Source: Chlamydiota bacterium
GTDB taxonomy: Bacteria > Chlamydiota > Chlamydiia > Chlamydiales > Simkaniaceae
Reading direction: 5' to 3'
Assembly: GCA_029556005.1 (NCBI GenBank)
Contig: JAKQGT010000130.1
Location: 1-12,641, forward strand
DNA length: 12,641 nt
Shown: positions 6,561 to 12,641 of the stretch, one piece after another
Position numbering within the stretch: the first letter of the stretch is position 1
Layout of the letters: each line of letters starts with the position of its first letter
Notes under the pieces: model-generated
Databases searched by the model: none
Told to the model about the DNA's origin: nothing
The model's input: only the letters and a program-made list of their open reading frames with translations
Translations under genes and position numbers: made by a program

Positions 6561-6944
6561 TCAAGCGTAAGAGTCGATCACAATCCGAACAAAAATAGAG
6601 AAGATCTGAGAAGTGGAATAAACATCACTCAGGTAACTACGGGGAAGGTGATAGTCCAACTTGTTGAATAGATAAGAGGTTACATAGGGAGTCAATGCAT
6701 AAAGGACAACAAAGGTAATTTTGGGAACTAAGGGATAGTTTTCATCAATAGCGCCGATTTTCCCGATGTAATAACAGAGGCTGATATTCTGGACATCAAC
6801 AACTGTTTGTGTGAAACCATAAGCTAACGCAGTCTCCATAGGAACTCCATGGTCTCGGAGAAGATTTCCCCCCACGCAGGGAATCATCCGAGAACCCACT
6901 AGAATTCCACAAGTCATTGCAAGATCTCTTAGGGGAGCTGCCAT
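6561..6944 (-). CDS. Small protein of unknown function with hydrophobic segments (127 aa)
   Basis: I do not recognise this protein. The 127-residue frame starts MAAPLRDLAMTCG and ends RIVIDSYA. Residues 75-93 (around ITFVVLYALTPYVTSYLF) could cross a membrane. Residues about 10-28 and 39-61 are moderately hydrophobic, and 112-123 is another apolar stretch. There is no typical signal peptide and no motif I can name. It begins 44 nt after the OMP2 stop on the same strand, with no strong terminator between, so it is probably co-transcribed with OMP2; OMP1 follows after 84 nt. The ATG at 6944 lacks a Shine-Dalgarno sequence, and a hairpin (6953-6967) sits where one would be. The Met at residue 10 (ATG at 6917) is an alternative start. 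Coding is likely because the frame is long and balanced in composition, but not certain. Confidence 0.6.
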   Translation of the reverse strand: MAAPLRDLAMTCGILVGSRMIPCVGGNLLRDHGVPMETALAYGFTQTVVDVQNISLCYYIGKIGAIDENYPLVPKITFVVLYALTPYVTSYLFNKLDYHLPRSYLSDVYSTSQIFSIFVRIVIDSYA

Positions 6945-6952
6945 GGTAAATC

Positions 6953-6967
6953 CAACTTTTGAAGTTG
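6953..6967 (-). other. Small hairpin just upstream of the 127-aa gene
   Basis: CAACTT and AAGTTG pair around a 3-nt loop, ending 8 nt before the ATG at 6944 and 21 nt after the OMP2 stop. No T-run follows on the minus strand, so it is a poor terminator. It occupies the place of a ribosome binding site and could affect translation of the downstream gene. Confidence 0.3.
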
Positions 6968-6988
6968 TTTGAGTATACCATAAAAAAG

Positions 6989-8017
6989 TTAAAAATCAAA
7001 GCGAAGCTTAGCCGTTAATCCATTGAAGGTTAAGTCCCCATTATTTTGCCCCCAAAAGGAAATAAATCTTCCATAATGGATCCAAATTTGACTCTCCCAC
7101 CCTGCTTGCATAGAAAAGTGATACCGCTCCTTTTGAAACCACCATTCCCCTTTAAGCCCTAGCATCATCTCGATGTTAGCGATAATAGAGTTGGGATCGT
7201 TAGAGATATTGACCGTAGTTGTTGCAGGGGACCCATCAATCTGAAGGCGATCCCGTCTGTTCACATCGTAATCATTCCAAAGACCTGCAAAGGCGATGTC
7301 ACTTACAATACTCCACCCTTTATAGAAGGTCCATGTGGCATTTGCTCCCATCCGAATACCGATTCCCCAACTGTCATGATCTTGATTAGTTGTTCCTGTT
7401 CCGGGAAGAGGTCCTAAGTTACCTAGGGTCACAGAATTTGCAATATAGCGCGTATTCCAATCCTGATAAATCCAGCTTCCTCTGAGTCCAAAAAAGAGGC
7501 GTGTGGCTAAGAAGCGGCTTAAAAAGAAATTACGCCCGAGTTCCAAATCTAAAACATTAAACATCAGATCCCAGTGACTTCTCGCGGCTGTGATCGCTGA
7601 GATTTGTGTTGTTGTCAGATTATTAAAGGTTAAAGAGATCGGAACGATACCGCCACCTGCGCTTTTGGCTCGATCTGTTGAACTGCTCTGCAGCCAAGTA
7701 TAGCGCGCATAGAGATCCCACCCATCATGACAAGGATAGAAACCAACCCCTACACGAAAGCCAGGCTTCCAAGGGTACCCTACTGTATGGATCTTCCCTG
7801 AAGAGGTTACCGCAGTCCCTGGAGTGACTGATATTCCTGTTGTGGCGTAGTTAAGTCTCTCCTGGATAGCCTTCCACCACAAAAACTCTGCAGTAATGAA
7901 GACATCTGCTCCCTTTTTTACAAAAGGGCCCGCAGGAGGTGTAATAACCTGCTGATTTTCTGTAAACACCTTGAATATTAATAAGAAACAGACAAGGAAA
8001 AGAAGTTTTCCTTTCAT
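6989..8017 (-). CDS. MOMP-like outer-membrane beta-barrel protein (Lpg1974 / Legionella OMP family), OMP2
   Basis: Predicted porin-like barrel of 342 residues from the ATG at 8017. The frame stays open back to a TTG at 8065, which would add MSLFAKEKKEEEVGET in front of the signal peptide. The ATG is preferred because it begins an ordinary signal peptide (MKGKLLFLVCFLLIFKVFT) and has GGGGGA just upstream. Family motifs: VITPPAGPFVKKGADVFITAEFLWWKA (24-50, split by Pro where sisters have Arg), PGFRVGVG (85-92), DLELGRNFFLSRFL (157-170), FGLRGSWIYQDW (176-187), DSWGIGIRMGAN (215-226), YHFSMQAGWESQIWI (299-313) and LTAKLRFDF (334-342). Cys96 replaces one of the OMP1 cysteines at the 'HDGW' turn. 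It lies 124 nt downstream of OMP3, behind a strong terminator, so it needs its own promoter; TTGATG-18-TAAAGA in that gap is a weak candidate. Confidence 0.88.
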   Translation of the reverse strand: MKGKLLFLVCFLLIFKVFTENQQVITPPAGPFVKKGADVFITAEFLWWKAIQERLNYATTGISVTPGTAVTSSGKIHTVGYPWKPGFRVGVGFYPCHDGWDLYARYTWLQSSSTDRAKSAGGGIVPISLTFNNLTTTQISAITAARSHWDLMFNVLDLELGRNFFLSRFLATRLFFGLRGSWIYQDWNTRYIANSVTLGNLGPLPGTGTTNQDHDSWGIGIRMGANATWTFYKGWSIVSDIAFAGLWNDYDVNRRDRLQIDGSPATTTVNISNDPNSIIANIEMMLGLKGEWWFQKERYHFSMQAGWESQIWIHYGRFISFWGQNNGDLTFNGLTAKLRFDF

Positions 8018-8083
8018 GGTTTCCCCCACTTCTTCTTCTTTCTTCTCTTTAGCAAATAAGGACAAATACCATCAACAAGATAA

Positions 8084-8116
8084 AAAAAAACTGAGCACCG
8101 AAGTGCCCAGTTTTTT
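8084..8116 (-). terminator. Strong intrinsic terminator of OMP3
   Basis: On the minus strand the stem ACTGGGCAC/GTGCTCAGT pairs throughout, with one G-U wobble, closes on a TTCG loop of the very stable C(UUCG)G type, and is followed by a run of nine T. It lies 25 nt after the OMP3 stop. On the plus strand the wobble becomes an A-C mismatch, so minus is the functional direction. Confidence 0.9.
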
Positions 8117-8141
8117 ACGAGAAAAATTCCGAAGACTTTAT

Positions 8142-9278
8142 TTAGAAATCGAAACGGAATTTTAAGTTAAGTCCTTGAAGACTTAAATCTTGAGTAGCTT
8201 CATCAACGAGCTCCACAAAACGTCCCCAGTTTAACCATACTTGCTGTTCCCATCCTGCTTGAACTGCAAAATGGTAGTTATCATCGTAAAACCAGATTTC
8301 CCAGCGCAAGCCAAGTTCGAGTTCACCAATGTATTTAGCTGTGTAATGGTTGTCATTATCTAGGTTAACAACACGAGTAGAGATACCTGTAGCGGTGTCT
8401 TCTAGATTGTCATGTCTAATCAGATCATGGTAATTTGTCCATAGTGTAGTCCAAGCGAAGTCGCCATAAAAGCTCCAGCATTTAGACATATACCAAGAAA
8501 CATTTAAACCACCACGAACACCAACTCCCCAAACATCGTAATGTTGGTGCATAACATAAGGACCTGAAACAGGAACGCTAGGATTTCCTTCTAATTCAAA
8601 GGAATTTCCAGTAAAGTATGCTTTTAGATCGGTATCCTGCCAAGTACCTTTAAGACCAATAAAAGGTCTCATAGTCAAGAATTGGCTGACATAAAAATTA
8701 CGTCCAAGTTCAAGATCAATCACGTTAAAGTGAAGATCCCAATTAGCTTTTGCACTGTTGGCGAATACAAGAGGTCCATCTCCGCCTAGCGCAAATGTGT
8801 TTGCAATCACACCGTTGTCACTAGAGAGACTATTACTGTTGCTAGGGCGTAGCCAAGTGTATTGAGAATAGAGATCCCATCCATCGTGACTTAGGTTAAG
8901 ACCTAATCCCACTTTAAAACCAGGAGCCCAATCATCTCCAACACTTTTTACTTTTCCTTTTGAGGCTGATTGAAAAGCAGGTAAATTATCTCCTACTTTT
9001 ACTCCAGTAAAAGCGTATTCAGTTCCTTCTTGAACAGCTTTCCACCAAATGAAATCGGCTGTGATGAAAACATCTGCACCATGTGCGACACGAGGTCCGG
9101 CGTTAGGTGTAATTTCTCTGTACGATCCGCGTTGATACGTTCCCTGTCCAGATTGTTGCATGCTTCCGCTTGATTGCGAACTGCCATTATACTGATAAGT
9201 ATCAGCAAATGCAGAGCCAAACAAGCTCACACACATTGCCCCTACAAGAGGCCAAAGTTTTTTGAGTTGCATTTCCAT
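8142..9278 (-). CDS. MOMP-like outer-membrane beta-barrel protein (Lpg1974 / Legionella OMP family), OMP3
   Basis: Predicted outer-membrane barrel of 378 residues, the longest of the group. The signal peptide is residues 1-25, with a probable cleavage after GSAFA. A Ser/Gln/Gly-rich linker (about 30-53) precedes the family domain: EITPNAGPRVAHGADVFITA (55-74), DFIWWKA (75-81), PGFKVGLGLN (119-128), HDGWDLYSQYTWL (131-143), FNVIDLELGRNFYVSQFL (184-201), RPFIGLKGTW (204-213), DVWGVGVRGGLNVSW (248-262), YGDFAWTTLW (271-280), YHFAVQAGWEQQVWLNW (335-351), LSLQGLNLKFRFDF (365-378). The ATG at 9278 is supported by AGGGAG 9 nt upstream; a second in-frame ATG two codons later is too far from it. It is flanked by a 426-nt upstream gap and a strong terminator, so it is probably a single-gene unit. 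Confidence 0.9.
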   Translation of the reverse strand: MEMQLKKLWPLVGAMCVSLFGSAFADTYQYNGSSQSSGSMQQSGQGTYQRGSYREITPNAGPRVAHGADVFITADFIWWKAVQEGTEYAFTGVKVGDNLPAFQSASKGKVKSVGDDWAPGFKVGLGLNLSHDGWDLYSQYTWLRPSNSNSLSSDNGVIANTFALGGDGPLVFANSAKANWDLHFNVIDLELGRNFYVSQFLTMRPFIGLKGTWQDTDLKAYFTGNSFELEGNPSVPVSGPYVMHQHYDVWGVGVRGGLNVSWYMSKCWSFYGDFAWTTLWTNYHDLIRHDNLEDTATGISTRVVNLDNDNHYTAKYIGELELGLRWEIWFYDDNYHFAVQAGWEQQVWLNWGRFVELVDEATQDLSLQGLNLKFRFDF

Positions 9279-9364
9279 TACTTGTTTCTCCCTGTTACAG
9301 AAATGATAAAATTTATAGTTCTCTTTCCTTTTTAACTGACTAAGCCAGAATTATGCAAGTAAAA

Positions 9365-9379
9365 TGGTGTTAACCACCA
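9365..9379. promoter_or_regulatory. Dyad upstream of OMP3, possible operator
   Basis: TGGTGTTAACCACCA is a perfect 5-bp inverted repeat (TGGTG/CACCA) around TTAAC. It lies 86 nt upstream of the OMP3 ATG. Close by on the minus strand is TTGCAT-17-TTAAAA, a weak promoter candidate whose -35 begins 6 nt after the dyad. A second perfect dyad, TTCCAA-T-TTGGAA, lies at 9413-9425. No protein partner can be named. Confidence 0.25.
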
Positions 9380-9555
9380 CTAAACATACACGCAACTGAG
9401 TTTTTTCAGCTTTTCCAATTTGGAATATATGAAACTCTATTGAGCGATTCAAATGCAAGAAAAAAATATTCAAAGTGGTTTAGATAGGCTAAGAATTTTC
9501 CACTGTTAGAGTTAAGTGTTACCTGTTTTTCTTGCTATGTTAAAGATATAGCTAA

Positions 9556-9708
9556 AGTTGTTGGAGTATAAATTATGGGGAAGGGGAGGCTTTTGTGCGA
9601 ATGTCACTTTTTCCAGGAGGCCCCGACCAAATCGGTGTCAACACGAACTTCTTCGATGACATGTTCTGCTTTGCGGGGCCTTATTTCCGCTTTTCTATCG
9701 CGTATTAA
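9556..9708 (+). pseudogene. Possible 3' remnant of a lost gene, or a very short ORF
   Basis: One plus-strand frame is open from 9556 (after a TAA at 9553) to a TAA at 9706-9708. It reads ...INYGEGEAFVRMSLFPGG, then PDQIGVNTNFFDDM, then FCFAGPYFRFSIAY. The composition is balanced, and the last residues alternate aromatic and polar (YFRFSIAY), like a final beta-strand. The only in-frame ATG giving a sensible start is at 9601, leaving 35 residues, without a ribosome binding site I can see. The stop overlaps that of OMP4 on the other strand. I do not recognise the sequence. A chance frame is quite possible. Confidence 0.25.
9618..9681. other. GC-rich nested hairpin downstream of OMP4
   Basis: AGGCCCCG (9618-9625) pairs with CGGGGCCT (9674-9681). 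Inside it GTCA (9637-9640) pairs with TGAC (9657-9660), and CGAA (9644-9647) with TTCG (9652-9655) around a CTTC loop. It starts 24 nt past the OMP4 stop and contrasts with the AT-rich surroundings. No T-run follows on the minus strand, so it would not be a standard intrinsic terminator. It could be an RNA 3' structure, or chance within a decayed gene. Confidence 0.35.
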
Positions 9709-10778
9709 AAGTCAAAACGGACCTTAATCGTGAGCCCTTGAAGGATAAGGTCTCCATTATTGGCAGCATCGTTTTGGGTGACTACGAGATGGTTAAAGTT
9801 GATCCAGACTTGCTCTTCCCATCCTGCTTGGATAAGGAAGTGGTAACGGTCATCCATAAACCACCACTCACCCCGCAGGCCAATGCCAAATTCTAAGAGG
9901 GCTTTAAGGGTGTGGAATTCGTTTTCTGTTCTTAAGACTGTGATGTCTGTGTTGAGGGGAGTTCCACCCCCATTTTGGGAGTCGTTGCGGATATCATTGC
10001 GTACGCTATCAAACTGGGACCAAAGGGCTGTGAGTGCAAAATCTCCATAGAAGCTCCAGTTGCGATGGACATACCAGGCTGTATTGAGTCCGGAGCGGAG
10101 TCCAATCCCCCAAAAATCTTGATCATTGCGCATACGGAGCTGAGAGACGATGATTTGGTCAGCAAAATCATAATTGACGTGGTAATCTTGATCGATCCAG
10201 CTTCCTTTGAATCCAATAAAAGGTCTTAAGGTGAGAAACTGACTGATGAAATAATTACGTCCCAAACTGAGATCGATAGCATTAAAGTGAATATCCCATT
10301 TTGTATGGGCGTTATTGACGCTGGTAGCATCAAGATTTGCAATATTCCATAGAGGGACGTGATTTAATCCTGTGACAGAGTCAGATGCACTGGAATGGAG
10401 CCACGTGTATTCGGCGTATACATCCCATCCATCATGGGGAAGGTTGAGTCCCACTCCTGCTTTAAAACCGGGATCCCAATCCCAATCAGGATAGTGGACG
10501 CTTCCTTTGCCCGCATTCGTGATTCCATCGCCTAACCCAGTCATGACATAACCTAGGTTATCCATGCGTGCTGTCCAATAGATAAAATCAGCGGTAACAA
10601 ATACATCGATTCCATTATCTACACGGGGGCCTGCATTGGGAGTGATGGGGCGCGGCATTTTTTCAGCAATTTTCCCTGCAACATCGTGGGAAGTGGGAGC
10701 AGGGGGGCCATCATAGGTTCCTGAGAAAATTTTAGAACTAATAATAAATAAAGGCACAAGCCACAGTTTGCATTTCAT
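9705..10778 (-). CDS. MOMP-like outer-membrane beta-barrel protein (Lpg1974 / Legionella OMP family), OMP4
   Basis: Predicted outer-membrane barrel of 357 residues, probably a porin. The start is the ATG at 10778, with GAGG six nt upstream; a TTG at 10790 would only add four residues. Signal peptide about 1-19 (MKCKLWLVPLFIISSKIFS). Then come a Pro-rich stretch (PPAPTS) and the family domain: PITPNAGPRVDNGIDVFVTA (44-63), DFIYWTARMD (64-73), DPGFKAGVGLNLPHDGWDVY (102-121), HFNAIDLSLGRNYFISQFL (164-182), RPFIGFKGSWIDQDYHVNY (185-203), DFWGIGLRSGLNTAW (221-235), SFYGDFALTALW (242-253), YHFLIQAGWEEQVWIN (312-327) and LQGLTIKVRFDF (346-357). By eye it is closest to OMP3 and OMP1. It starts 54 nt after sctT on the same strand with no terminator between, so read-through from the secretion operon is possible. 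Confidence 0.9.
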   Translation of the reverse strand: MKCKLWLVPLFIISSKIFSGTYDGPPAPTSHDVAGKIAEKMPRPITPNAGPRVDNGIDVFVTADFIYWTARMDNLGYVMTGLGDGITNAGKGSVHYPDWDWDPGFKAGVGLNLPHDGWDVYAEYTWLHSSASDSVTGLNHVPLWNIANLDATSVNNAHTKWDIHFNAIDLSLGRNYFISQFLTLRPFIGFKGSWIDQDYHVNYDFADQIIVSQLRMRNDQDFWGIGLRSGLNTAWYVHRNWSFYGDFALTALWSQFDSVRNDIRNDSQNGGGTPLNTDITVLRTENEFHTLKALLEFGIGLRGEWWFMDDRYHFLIQAGWEEQVWINFNHLVVTQNDAANNGDLILQGLTIKVRFDF

Positions 10779-10832
10779 GAAAGACCTCAAAAATAAATTT
10801 TCTTATTAGGCTAAAGATTTAGAAACGAAATG

Positions 10833-11672
10833 TCAAGAAGACTGGTTCATTAACCGCATTGTACTAACCAATTTGTTAAGGACCTCAAGCCAGTCGTACG
10901 AGTGTTTCGTGAATTGTTTTAAGATGAAGAACCAGGCAGCCCACAGGAGACCCAGACCTAAAAGAGATTTGATTGACATGCCTAAGAAAGCGATTTGGAC
11001 TTGAGGAGCTAAGCGGTTCGCGATTCCTAAGAACATTTCTGCCATCAATATCGCAACAAGGGAAGGGGAGGCGAGTTGGATGGCGATCGCTATGATTTGA
11101 TTGACAAGGTCTATTCCGGTTTTCCAGAAGGGATTGACGCTTGAGAAAAAGAGAGGATTGAGATAACCATTAGCGGGAACAATGTCATAAGAGCGGAGTA
11201 GAGCGTCGAAAAAGATAAAAGGGCCACTGATTTGAAAGAAAATAACGATCAAGACGTAATTGTAAAGGATTCCAATGGGAGAAGCTTGCGTTTGCATGGT
11301 GGGGTCTTGCGCTTGCATGATAGAAGCCCCGCGGAGATAGTCAATAATGATACCACTTGTTTGGACCACATAAAAAGGGACAGAAACCATGAATCCCAAA
11401 ATAAAGCCGATGAGAATTTCTTTTAGAGCAAAGCCAATAAAAGCATTATTGAAGGCTAAAGGTTGATTGACTTTTGCAGCAACGAAAGGGAGAAAAACTA
11501 AGGTTAAGCAGATCGCAAGTCCCATCCGCGCAATCCCCGGTGCTAATTTTGCTCCCAAAAAGGGAGCCATAGCCATGATGGGGCCAATTCTCATGAGCAC
11601 TAAAAAAAAGAGGGTGATCACTCCCCAGATGGTGATGTTAGGTAAATTGGAGAAGAAGTCGAGATAACCCAT
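10833..11672 (-). CDS. sctT: Type III secretion export-gate protein SctT (YscT/SpaR/FliR family)
   Basis: Inner-membrane subunit of the SctRST export gate of the injectisome. The 279 residues contain about six hydrophobic segments (roughly 14-36, 48-66, 80-104, 136-156, 186-212, 228-252). The family's best-conserved loop is clear: DYLRGASIMQAQDP (111-124) followed by TQASPIGILYNY (128-139). Length is typical. No flagellar genes are visible, the neighbours are the R and S subunits in the standard order, and chlamydiae are known for a virulence T3SS (CdsT is the Chlamydia name), so SctT is preferred over FliR. The ATG at 11672 begins 3 nt after the sctS stop with no strong Shine-Dalgarno, so translational coupling to sctS is likely. 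Confidence 0.95.
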   Translation of the reverse strand: MGYLDFFSNLPNITIWGVITLFFLVLMRIGPIMAMAPFLGAKLAPGIARMGLAICLTLVFLPFVAAKVNQPLAFNNAFIGFALKEILIGFILGFMVSVPFYVVQTSGIIIDYLRGASIMQAQDPTMQTQASPIGILYNYVLIVIFFQISGPFIFFDALLRSYDIVPANGYLNPLFFSSVNPFWKTGIDLVNQIIAIAIQLASPSLVAILMAEMFLGIANRLAPQVQIAFLGMSIKSLLGLGLLWAAWFFILKQFTKHSYDWLEVLNKLVSTMRLMNQSS

Positions 11673-11675
11673 GAT

Positions 11676-11945
11676 TTAGGTGTTCCACTTGGGGAAATTC
11701 GTAAAGATGGTGTTGGCGTACTGCATAATCTGAGCGCTTAGGAATCCTCCCATGAGGATGAGGGTCATGATAACAGCGACAAGTTTTACTGTGAAAGAAA
11801 GGGTTTGTTCTTGGATCTGAGTTGCAGCTTGGAAAATCGCAACGAAAAGTCCAAAAGCCATACTGATCAAAATGGGTGGTCCGGAAAGAATGAGAATCAG
11901 GAGGAGGGCTTGGTAAGAGAGTTGGTAAATTTCCGATTGATACAC
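11676..11945 (-). CDS. sctS: Type III secretion export-gate protein SctS (YscS/SpaQ/FliQ family)
   Basis: Small inner-membrane subunit of the export gate; four to five copies pack around the SctR-SctT core. It has 89 residues with two long hydrophobic helices (about 12-38 and 52-76) joined by the conserved loop AATQIQEQTLSFTVKL (40-55). The start codon is GTG at 11945, supported by AGGAG eight nt upstream; the preceding sctR stop (TAG, 11957-11959) is part of that TAGGAG. A different minus-strand frame covering 11638-11982 is a shadow. It lies between sctR (11 nt gap) and sctT (3 nt gap). Confidence 0.95.
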   Translation of the reverse strand: MYQSEIYQLSYQALLLILILSGPPILISMAFGLFVAIFQAATQIQEQTLSFTVKLVAVIMTLILMGGFLSAQIMQYANTIFTNFPKWNT

Positions 11946-11956
11946 GTGAGGTTCTC

Positions 11957-12641
11957 CTACAATTGTTTATAGGTTTGTACAAGTCCTTGAATGACTAAGG
12001 TCCACCCATCGGTCATGACAACTAAAAGCAGCTTTAAAGGAAGAGCAATCGTTAAGGGAGATAACATCATCATTCCCATCGCTAAGAGAATATTCGAAGT
12101 GACAAGGTCAATGACGAAAAAGGGAAGGTAGATCAGGACTCCAATCTCAAAGGCCCCTTTCAGCTGCGAGGTAATATAGGCTGGTGCTAAAACAAGGAAG
12201 TCATCCATTTTAAGGTCTTTTTGGAAATCCTTCGGCATACTTTTATAAGCCAGTTGATAAAAGTTACGTTGATGGCTGGTGGTCATATTGATCATTAAGA
12301 ACTTTTTCAAGGGCTCTTTGGTTTTTTCTACAACGTTGTAGATGTAAAGAGCAGAACTTTTGGAGAAAAGTTCTTTAGGAGCTTCATTGGTAATGTATTC
12401 TTTCCCCGCATTGTACATGGCCATACAGGTGGGGAACATCACATAAATACTCATGAGAACAGCGATTCCCGTGAGCGCTTGGTTCGGAGGGGATTGCTGG
12501 ACACCCAGTGCGTTTCTTAAAAGAGAAAGAACAATGACCATTTTTAAGAAGGAGGTTAAAAGGATGATAGCATAGGGAAGGAGGGCGACCAGGGTGATCA
12601 CCGCCATCATCGTAATCAGATTGGGTTCTTCGACTTCCCCT
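11957..12641 (-). CDS. sctR: Type III secretion export-gate protein SctR (YscR/SpaP/FliP family), 5' end outside window
   Basis: Core subunit of the export gate in the inner membrane. An ATG at 12610 would give 217 residues, but the frame continues upstream as GEVEEPNLIT directly before MMAVITLVALLP. This extension looks native, since chlamydial SctR has an N-terminal leader region, so the gene is treated as cut by the window edge. Visible features: first helix MAVITLVALLPYAIILLTSFLK; the conserved VLSLLRNALGVQQSPPNQ block; a second helix (IAVLMSIYVMFP); a long soluble loop; the family signature LPFFVIDLVTSNILLAMGMMMLSP; and a last helix with DGWTLVIQGLV. The stop TAG (11957-11959) overlaps the sctS ribosome binding site. 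It leads sctRST in the part visible here. Confidence 0.96.
   Translation of the reverse strand, partial: GEVEEPNLITMMAVITLVALLPYAIILLTSFLKMVIVLSLLRNALGVQQSPPNQALTGIAVLMSIYVMFPTCMAMYNAGKEYITNEAPKELFSKSSALYIYNVVEKTKEPLKKFLMINMTTSHQRNFYQLAYKSMPKDFQKDLKMDDFLVLAPAYITSQLKGAFEIGVLIYLPFFVIDLVTSNILLAMGMMMLSPLTIALPLKLLLVVMTDGWTLVIQGLVQTYKQL

Larger units (their letters stand above)
9279..9704. other. 426-bp spacer between OMP3 and OMP4
   Basis: This is the largest stretch without a clear gene. From the OMP3 side it holds the OMP3 ribosome binding site and leader, two short dyads (9365-9379 and 9413-9425), AT-rich sequence without a recognised feature to about 9555, then a short plus-strand protein-like frame (9556-9708) that coincides with a GC-rich nested hairpin (9618-9681). 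Its size and left-over coding look suggest that a gene may have decayed here. Confidence 0.5.

Noticed and set aside
8018-8065. TTG start extending OMP2 by 16 residues
   Set aside because: It would put a charged stretch in front of a normal signal peptide; the ATG at 8017 has its own purine-rich site.
7971-8165. 64-residue plus-strand ORF across the OMP2-OMP3 gap
   Set aside because: It runs through the OMP3 terminator and antisense to two barrel genes, and its lysine-rich content comes from the A-tracts.
9575-9727. 50-codon plus-strand ORF starting MGKGRLLCECHFF
   Set aside because: It has an ATG but its sequence is Ser/Thr/Arg-rich without protein character and ends antisense inside OMP4; the neighbouring frame looks more protein-like.
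9975-10229. 84-residue plus-strand ORF inside OMP4
   Set aside because: Fully antisense to a gene with strong family motifs; no ribosome binding site or domain.
10779-10790. TTG start extending OMP4 by four residues
   Set aside because: It overlaps the GAGG ribosome binding site of the ATG at 10778.
11638-11982. 114-residue minus-strand frame over sctS
   Set aside because: Shadow of sctS, which has two helices and the conserved FliQ-like loop in another frame.

Overview
The window looks like chromosomal DNA of a chlamydia-related bacterium (phylum Chlamydiota), most likely an environmental, Simkania-like lineage rather than Chlamydia itself. Three things point there. A SUF iron-sulfur operon has the order sufB-sufC-sufD-sufS that I recall from Chlamydia. 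Chlamydial-type SctR, SctS and SctT, type III secretion export-gate proteins, are present. There is also a tandem family of outer-membrane beta-barrels of the Lpg1974 / Legionella-OMP type, which Simkania-like genomes carry in large numbers as 'MOMP-like' proteins. The genus is inference from remembered family knowledge, not from a search.

Layout, left to right. 1-342 (+): the 3' end of an outer-membrane barrel gene, cut by the window edge. 343-541: AT-rich spacer with a 24-bp-stem inverted repeat and a candidate sufB promoter. 542-5097 (+): sufBCDS, tightly overlapping genes forming one operon. 5098-5369: convergent intergenic region filled by a 178-bp imperfect inverted repeat and two smaller hairpins. 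From 5370 to the right edge all clear genes are on the minus strand. Read in transcription order from the right, they are sctR (its 5' end is outside the window), sctS, sctT, barrel gene OMP4, a 426-bp gap, OMP3, a strong intrinsic terminator, OMP2, a small unknown membrane-like protein, and OMP1. The labels OMP1-OMP4 are mine, numbered from low to high coordinate.

How the parts work together. SufS releases sulfur from cysteine; the SufBCD complex, driven by the SufC ATPase, assembles Fe-S clusters on it. No SufE/SufU sulfur-transfer partner or SufA carrier is encoded here, so they must lie elsewhere. SctRST form the inner-membrane export gate of the injectisome. The four complete barrels share a common N-terminal motif, a set of internal beta-strand motifs and a C-terminal Phe, and probably form part of a variable porin layer. 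OMP4 starts only 54 nt after sctT and may be co-transcribed with it.

Least explained by known genes: two inverted-repeat elements that share an exact 14-mer although about 4.6 kb apart, a short protein-like remnant and nested hairpin in the 9279-9704 gap, and the 127-residue protein between OMP2 and OMP1. No tRNA, rRNA, CRISPR array, transposase or integrase was seen. I did not find a clearly new multi-gene system; the repeat family is the best candidate for something undescribed.
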